From positions 1 to 42,268 of the forward strand of contig CAIYUY010000257.1 in the NCBI GenBank assembly GCA_903929485.1: a stretch of 42,268 nt of DNA, in the 5' to 3' direction. The notes under the pieces were generated by a model. That model was not told the DNA's origin. It worked only from the letters and a program-made list of their open reading frames with translations, and made no database searches. Of this stretch, positions 37,601 through 42,268 are shown piece after piece. Every line of letters starts with the position of its first letter. Within the stretch, counting starts at the first letter, position 1. This DNA is from an uncultured Desulfuromonadales bacterium (GTDB taxonomy: Bacteria; Desulfobacterota; Desulfuromonadia; Geobacterales; CAIOGM01). Both the position numbers and the translations under genes were made by a program.

Positions 37601-38854
37601 TTACCCTGCCAGTAGCGCCAGGAATTTCTCTACACTCCTGATATCCTCAAGATCGGAAAACTCTCGATGGCCGTCGATTCCCTCTCCGCCAAGTCCCCGA
37701 TAAAATTGAGGGAAATCCGCCTTCAACCCCGCCAGCACCGAGCCGGTGGCATGATCATCGGAGGTGAAGGGGGCCGCTTGGCGACGAAGTCGGCGGACGA
37801 GGCTATAACCAAGCCGGAACAGCTGCTTCAGGTAGTTATTGGTGACACTCTCCAGGGCAATGGTCTCATCGTCGCCTCCCAGATATTCCAAGGCGATGGT
37901 CAGGTAGCCATGCACCCGGAGCAGTACGGCCTCGGCCCGCTCGTCATCATCGGCATCCGGATCCTCCACCACCAGGGCGCAGGTGATAAGGTACTGAAGT
38001 TCCCGGAGCAGATCGGAGGAATCCGCCCGTCGCAGAGTCCGTCCCAGGAGAGAATCATCATGACGAAAAAGCGAGGGGAGGACCGGATCCCGTTCCGCGG
38101 AGAAGAATTTCTTTGCCCCTTCCATCCGGAATGATTCCGGCTCCACCACGGAGTAGATAGTAAGAGCGTCCAGCCGTTCAGGAAAACCGAAGTCGGCCAA
38201 TCTTCCCGAGCGATACCGGCGACAGTGCTCCTCGACCTCGGGGTTCACCTCGTTTTTAACCCCTTGCATGAGCGCCAGATAAAGATCCTTATCGCTCCTG
38301 AAGACAAGATCGATGAATCTTCCCACCAGATCGCTGGTATGATCATGGCGATAGGTAATCATGAAGATGTTATCGAAGGAGTGATCCCACTCCGTCTGCC
38401 GCTCGTCGTCGGTGGTGAGGTCGCCGATTCCTCCCCCCACGGTGATCTCCTGCATGAGAATGAGCAGGACGGTGGCAAAATCCAGGTGAGGAAGGAGCTT
38501 GACCAGATCATCTTCTTCTTCCGCCGCCATGAGGAGCGTGAGCCACTCCATCCCTTTCTCGGGAAGGTATTCGTCATGGCGCCAGAGTTCGCGATCCAGG
38601 CAAAAGGTGAGCTGTTCCGGCGTGGCCAGCGGGAGGAGGAGATAGGAGTCGTCAAGGCCGATCTCCCGCAGAAGGAGATGATACTCCTGGGGCTCCAGCT
38701 CACCCACAAGAGCGGACGGATCCGGCTCCTCCAGGATCAAAGCCAGACGTTTCTGGGGAGGAAGGTCGTGAAGAAGAGCGATTCTGTCGTTGAGCGACGA
38801 TTCCGGCAAACTCTTTGCCTGTCGTCTCTCCTGGTGTCCCGCATGTTCCGTCAT
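37601..38854 (-). CDS. DUF6178 family protein
   Basis: 417 aa from the ATG at 38852-38854, since the frame upstream is unlikely coding. Leu/Glu-rich: RIALLHDLPPQKRLALILEE, YHLLLREIGLDDSYLLLPLA, DLVKLLPHLDFATVLLILM and the acidic EDPDADDDERAEAVLLRVHG. These features match the DUF6178 proteins of Geobacter-type bacteria. It is predicted cytoplasmic and helical. Function unknown. Confidence 0.8.
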   Translation of the reverse strand: MTEHAGHQERRQAKSLPESSLNDRIALLHDLPPQKRLALILEEPDPSALVGELEPQEYHLLLREIGLDDSYLLLPLATPEQLTFCLDRELWRHDEYLPEKGMEWLTLLMAAEEEDDLVKLLPHLDFATVLLILMQEITVGGGIGDLTTDDERQTEWDHSFDNIFMITYRHDHTSDLVGRFIDLVFRSDKDLYLALMQGVKNEVNPEVEEHCRRYRSGRLADFGFPERLDALTIYSVVEPESFRMEGAKKFFSAERDPVLPSLFRHDDSLLGRTLRRADSSDLLRELQYLITCALVVEDPDADDDERAEAVLLRVHGYLTIALEYLGGDDETIALESVTNNYLKQLFRLGYSLVRRLRRQAAPFTSDDHATGSVLAGLKADFPQFYRGLGGEGIDGHREFSDLEDIRSVEKFLALLAG

Positions 38855-38949
38855 GGTTGGCTCTTTTCCCGTTTGAAAGAAATGAATTTTTTTATACCAT
38901 ATCGGTCGGCCGTTTACAAACCGCATCTGTCCCGGGGCAACTGTTAGTC

Positions 38950-39075
38950 AAAAGCATTAACGCAAAGACGCTAGGAAAACCGGGGGAGAAGTTATAAAGT
39001 CCTTGCGGGTAAACGATGACTTTTGTTTTTGACGTTCTCGGCGCCTTTGCGACTTGGCGTGAGATGCTTTATAAT
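38950..39075. repeat. CGCAAAGACGC/TTTGCGACTTGGCG repeat
   Basis: ATTAACGCAAAGACGC at about 38955 and CGCCTTTGCGACTTGGCGTG at about 39043 form the arms of a widespread hairpin repeat type. It fills the DUF6178/NlpC divergent gap; promoters for both genes must also lie here but none is clear. Confidence 0.65.
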
Positions 39076-39094
39076 TCTTTGACCGGAGGAGACC

Positions 39095-40018
39095 ATGAGA
39101 GTAAGAGGGATGGCTGAACGGCTCATATTCAGCTGTCTGGCTGCCGTTTTCACACTTCCCGCCGGAGCCGGGGAGCTCCCCCCTTATGCCGTGGCAAGGG
39201 TTCCCACACCTGTCTTCAGCGATCCGGCATTTCCGAGACTCTTCGGGGGGAATGATGGCGACGTCCTGGGAAGAGACCGCTGCGGCCAGATCCGCTCGTT
39301 GGAGTTCATCGCCCCGGTGGGATCGCTCTTCACCGTCCAGGGAGCGGTTCCGGGGAGTTCACCCCCTGTCTGGCGGGTTACCACAAACGAGTACCCCTAC
39401 CCGACGGCCAAGGGATATTTCGTCGACCCCCGCCTCCTGGCGCCGGCGTCCGCTCTCCACCCCCAGCGGGCGCGTTCCCTGCCTCCCAAGGAGGAGATTC
39501 TCCGCAGGCTCAGGTCTTCGGTGGGGGCCCCCTACGTCTGGGGCGGCAACGTGAGAAACGGCATTCCGGAACTGCCGCTCCTCTATCACCCCTCATCTCC
39601 CCTCCCCACCGCCATGGCGGCGGCATGGAGCCTGGCGGGTGTGGACTGCTCCGGCCTGCTTTACGAGGCCAGCGGAGGTATCACCCCACGCAATACCTCC
39701 GCACTCATCGGCTACAAAAACGCGCTCCCCTTGGCCGGCCTGGCTCCTCAAAAAATTTCGGCGTCCCTCCTGCCGCTGGATCTCATCGTTTGGAACGGCC
39801 ATGTCATGATCGTTTTGGATAACGGGGAGGTGGTGGAGAGCCGACTGAAATGCGGCGTATCGGGTAATGGCGGCGTTGTTATCCGTCCGCTGCTCCAGGC
39901 ATTGAACCAACTGATGAAACAAAGAAACGCGGTAAACGACTATCCCACCGCGCCGGAGGAGGGGAAAAGGGCGTTCATCGTCCGACGGTGGTATCCCGAG
40001 ACGCCCCATAAACCTTGA
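39095..40018 (+). CDS. NlpC/P60-family cell-wall peptidase
   Basis: 307 aa with an N-terminal signal (LIFSCLAAVFTLPAGAGELP), an SH3-like region (SLFTVQGAVPGSSPPVWRVT) and a C-terminal NlpC/P60 domain: GAPYVWGGNVRNGIPELPLL, catalytic Cys in GVDCSGLLYEA and His in WNGHVMIVLDNG. It probably cuts peptidoglycan stem peptides in the periplasm. GGAGGAG upstream of the ATG. No partner genes. Confidence 0.9.
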   Translation: MRVRGMAERLIFSCLAAVFTLPAGAGELPPYAVARVPTPVFSDPAFPRLFGGNDGDVLGRDRCGQIRSLEFIAPVGSLFTVQGAVPGSSPPVWRVTTNEYPYPTAKGYFVDPRLLAPASALHPQRARSLPPKEEILRRLRSSVGAPYVWGGNVRNGIPELPLLYHPSSPLPTAMAAAWSLAGVDCSGLLYEASGGITPRNTSALIGYKNALPLAGLAPQKISASLLPLDLIVWNGHVMIVLDNGEVVESRLKCGVSGNGGVVIRPLLQALNQLMKQRNAVNDYPTAPEEGKRAFIVRRWYPETPHKP

Positions 40019-40092
40019 GCGCCGAAAATTTCTTGAATCGTTAGCGGTTTCCCTGTAGCGTGTCACGATTAACAAAAGGAAGGAATCATTCA

Positions 40093-41016
40093 ATGCGCAT
40101 GGGACTCTGCTGCCTGTTCAAGGAGGAAAATGTTTCCTTCCGCACGACCACCGCCACGGCGCTCTCCTCCCTGCCCCGGGGAGAGCAGTTAATAAAGCTC
40201 TCCGGCATCTGTCATGACAACGTCCGCAATCTGCTGTTGGCTCTGAAAGCCGTCCAACGACTGGGGATAGGCGCCTTCCGGATCATGTCGCCGCTCTTCC
40301 CGCGCATGACCCACCCCCAGGTGGGGTACGAATTAGCCGATCTCCCCGCGGGAGAGGACATCCGACATCTGCTGGAGGGGATCAGGAACTTTGCCGGAGG
40401 GCACGACATCCGCCTCAGCTTTCATCCCGATCAGTTTGTCGTGTTATCGTCGCCGCATCCCCATGTGGTCGCCAATTCCGTCAGGGAGCTGACATATCAG
40501 GCATGGTTGGGGAAGACGCTGGGGGCCGACCTCATCAACATCCACGCCGGCGGGGTCTATGGCGACAAACTGTCGGCCCTGGAACGATTCCGTCAGGTTT
40601 TTTCCGATCTTCCGGACGCCGTCAGAAACCGCCTGACCCTGGAAAATGACGATGTGAGTTATACCGTGCGAGATCTCCTTCCCCTCTGCCAAAAGCTCTC
40701 CATCCCCTTGGTTTACGATGTCCACCACCATCGCTGTAACCCCGACGGCCTCTCACAAGAGGAAGCAACCGAACTGACGGGAGAAATCTGGCGGAGCATG
40801 GGGCTGGAACAGTACTGCCACCTGTCATCGCCGCGGGCCGGTTGGGGGGGGAAAGACCCCAGACCCCATGCCGATTATATTGCAGAAAAAGACCTCCCCT
40901 TCTGCTGGCGGGAAAGGGTCATGACGGTTGATATCGAAGCCAAGGCCAAGGAACTGGCAGTCGTCCGGCTGATGGATCACCTAAGGGAGAACGATCTGTT
41001 CGGAGGCGCTGATTGA
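40093..41016 (+). CDS. uvsE: UV damage endonuclease UvsE
   Basis: 307 aa, TIM-barrel UV endonuclease. RMGLCCLFKEENVSFRTTTA at the start; metal-binding residues in FHPDQFVVLSSP, NIHAGGVYGDK, LTLENDD, YDVHHHRC and SSPRAGWGGKDPRPHADYI. It nicks 5' to UV photoproducts, an alternative to UvrABC. ATG at 40093 with AAGGAAGG upstream. Single gene, same strand as the next two. Confidence 0.94.
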   Translation: MRMGLCCLFKEENVSFRTTTATALSSLPRGEQLIKLSGICHDNVRNLLLALKAVQRLGIGAFRIMSPLFPRMTHPQVGYELADLPAGEDIRHLLEGIRNFAGGHDIRLSFHPDQFVVLSSPHPHVVANSVRELTYQAWLGKTLGADLINIHAGGVYGDKLSALERFRQVFSDLPDAVRNRLTLENDDVSYTVRDLLPLCQKLSIPLVYDVHHHRCNPDGLSQEEATELTGEIWRSMGLEQYCHLSSPRAGWGGKDPRPHADYIAEKDLPFCWRERVMTVDIEAKAKELAVVRLMDHLRENDLFGGAD

Positions 41017-41153
41017 AATACCCTTGTCTTTTATCAAATGATGATATATTTTAGCGGCATTAAAAAAGGAGATGAAAAATAAAATACCGGACGAATCTAA
41101 TCACCAGCAGCCCCACCTAGGGCACAAATCACACAAAAACAAGGAGTTACGGC

Positions 41154-41720
41154 ATGTCAAACAGTCAAGTCCCGACAGGAAACCCCGGAGTGGTAGGATT
41201 GGCAGGCTTCGGTCTCACGACGATGCTCTTGCAGTTTCATAACGTCGGTTGGTGCGGTGTCGGCCCGATAGTTGCCTTGGCATTTGTTTTCGGAGGGCTT
41301 GCCCAGATGATCGCCGGTTTCCAGGAGTTCAAATGCGGCAATAACTTCGGTTACAGCGCCTTTGTTTCCTACGGAGCATTCTGGATTGCCCTCGGAATAA
41401 TCTTCATGCTCAATCAATTTCACATTTACCAATCAGACACCAAGGACATCGGTTGGTTTCTTGTCGGCTGGACGCTCTACACGTTCGTCATGTGGATTCC
41501 CGCCATGAAGATTCATGGAGCAATGGCTGTCACCTTTACTCTGCTGCTCATCGGCTTCATCCTGCTGGACCTGGCCCACTTCGGCTACCCGGACATGACA
41601 AAGGTTGCCGGCTACGAGCTTATGCTCTGCGCTCTTGCCGCATGGTACATGATGGCTCATACCATCTTTCTGCAGGTGTTCGGCAGGGATGTTCTGCCGG
41701 TGGGGAAGTCCTGGATCTAA
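41154..41720 (+). CDS. Acetate/succinate transporter, SatP (GPR1/FUN34/YaaH) family
   Basis: 188 aa, six transmembrane helices. The family signature is NPGVVGLAGFGLTTMLL (usually NPAPLGL) near the N-terminus, followed by VALAFVFGGLAQMIAGFQEF and FVSYGAFWIALGIIF. These are acetate channels/transporters. Acetate is a typical growth substrate of Geobacter-type organisms. AAGGAG upstream; an AT-rich 137-bp leader precedes it. Confidence 0.94.
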   Translation: MSNSQVPTGNPGVVGLAGFGLTTMLLQFHNVGWCGVGPIVALAFVFGGLAQMIAGFQEFKCGNNFGYSAFVSYGAFWIALGIIFMLNQFHIYQSDTKDIGWFLVGWTLYTFVMWIPAMKIHGAMAVTFTLLLIGFILLDLAHFGYPDMTKVAGYELMLCALAAWYMMAHTIFLQVFGRDVLPVGKSWI

Positions 41721-41787
41721 TTAACACCTGACCGGCCATGCTACTTTTCCGTGACTGAAATCAACCATGCATATCAAGGAGCTCATT

Positions 41788-42267
41788 ATGAAAAGAATGT
41801 ATTTCGCCGCCGCCTTTATTTTATCCCTTATTTTTTCGGTGGCTGCCTGGGCGGATCAATCGGCCACGAAAGATGAATGTGTGACCAAATGTTATGAAGC
41901 CGCGGCCCTGATCAATTCCAAAGGATTGACTGAAGCGGTAAGACAGATAGGCAATTCCAAAGGTCCCTTTGTCTGGAAAGACAGTTATGTTTTTCTTATG
42001 AACCTGGACGGCAAGATGTTGGCGCATCCCATGCAGCCGGAACTCACTCAGCTCCCCCATTGTCTTCTCATAACCGACCCCACGGACAAGGCGATTTTTG
42101 TCAGTTTTGTCAATACGGCAAGAACTGTAGGCCAAGGGTGGGTCGAATATATGTGGCCCAGACCAGGCAGAAAATCGCCCTCTCAAAAAGTCACCTATGT
42201 CTACAGAGTTCCAGGCAAGGATCTTTTCGTGGCAGCCGGCGTCTACGTGGGCGGCATGATGTACTAG
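41788..42267 (+). CDS. Exported single-Cache-domain protein
   Basis: 159 aa from the ATG at 41788 (AAGGAG upstream). Signal peptide YFAAAFILSLIFSVAAWADQ, then a single Cache-like sensor fold: EAALINSKGLTEAVRQIGN-like helix, GPFVWKDSYVFLMNLDGKML, AHPMQPEL, and YMWPRPGRKSPSQKVTYVYR ending in LFVAAGVYV. Such proteins bind small molecules (often organic acids) in the periplasm. It lies just downstream of the acetate transporter, a possible functional link. It ends at the window edge with its stop. Confidence 0.88.
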   Translation: MKRMYFAAAFILSLIFSVAAWADQSATKDECVTKCYEAAALINSKGLTEAVRQIGNSKGPFVWKDSYVFLMNLDGKMLAHPMQPELTQLPHCLLITDPTDKAIFVSFVNTARTVGQGWVEYMWPRPGRKSPSQKVTYVYRVPGKDLFVAAGVYVGGMMY

Positions 42268-42268
42268 C

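Noticed and set aside
1-42268. Retron, reverse transcriptase or diversity-generating element
   Set aside because: No protein shows reverse-transcriptase motifs (YxDD context); the variable palindromes are not template/variable pairs.

Overview
The window looks like chromosomal DNA of a Desulfuromonadales/Geobacter-type deltaproteobacterium carrying most of a Mu-like transposable prophage. This placement rests on overall gene flavour: a DUF6178 protein, an NtrC-type two-component pair, a SatP-type acetate transporter, and several short dispersed repeat families. No ribosomal or other taxonomic marker gene is present.

1-19.7 kb is a Mu-like prophage running right to left and cut by the left window edge. 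Reading leftward from the repressor (19265-19672, + strand): a Ner-like regulator, transposase MuA, the MuB ATPase, a run of small early genes (DUF3164, zinc-finger and small membrane proteins, a broken gemA), a Mor-type activator, a lysis cassette (M15 endolysin, holin-like protein, overlapping inner-membrane/lipoprotein pair), a TraR/DksA-like zinc protein, then Mu gp25-, gp26- and gp27-like proteins, large terminase, portal, and a MuF head protein with a C-terminal PBECR-like (toxin/RNase-fold) domain. Beyond MuF is a DNA methyltransferase flanked on both sides by tRNA-like sequences on the opposite strand. Operator-like GGTTCAAGTT repeats lie at the repressor start.

The prophage is densely invaded by short repeats. 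The main ones are a 29-bp palindrome with conserved arms (GTAGGGGCG ... CGCCCCTAC) and a variable but still palindromic centre, TTCACC(A/C) heptamer arrays, and CTGAGC..GTCGAAG elements. Many lie inside genes in frame, and at least ten phage genes take their stop codon from a repeat. One gene (gemA) has been broken at a repeat.

19.7-22.6 kb is an accessory strip: a two-gene cassette ending in a RelE-like toxin, an AT-rich ORF with an in-frame amber codon, a MITE-like inverted repeat, and a truncated fic gene preceded by an 11-bp-phased direct-repeat array. A thiamine-binding (MTH1187/YkoF-like) gene follows.

22.6-31 kb is a type I restriction-modification operon (hsdM, GIY-YIG protein, hsdS, four-helix-bundle/zinc-ribbon protein, hsdR), followed by a PIN-toxin remnant.

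31.5-42.3 kb is ordinary chromosome: phoU; a histidine kinase/sigma-54 response regulator/slyX operon; an SDR-family protein; a beta-barrel-like protein; a small unknown; a YajD-type HNH protein; DUF6178; an NlpC/P60 hydrolase; UV-damage endonuclease; an acetate transporter; and a secreted Cache-like protein.
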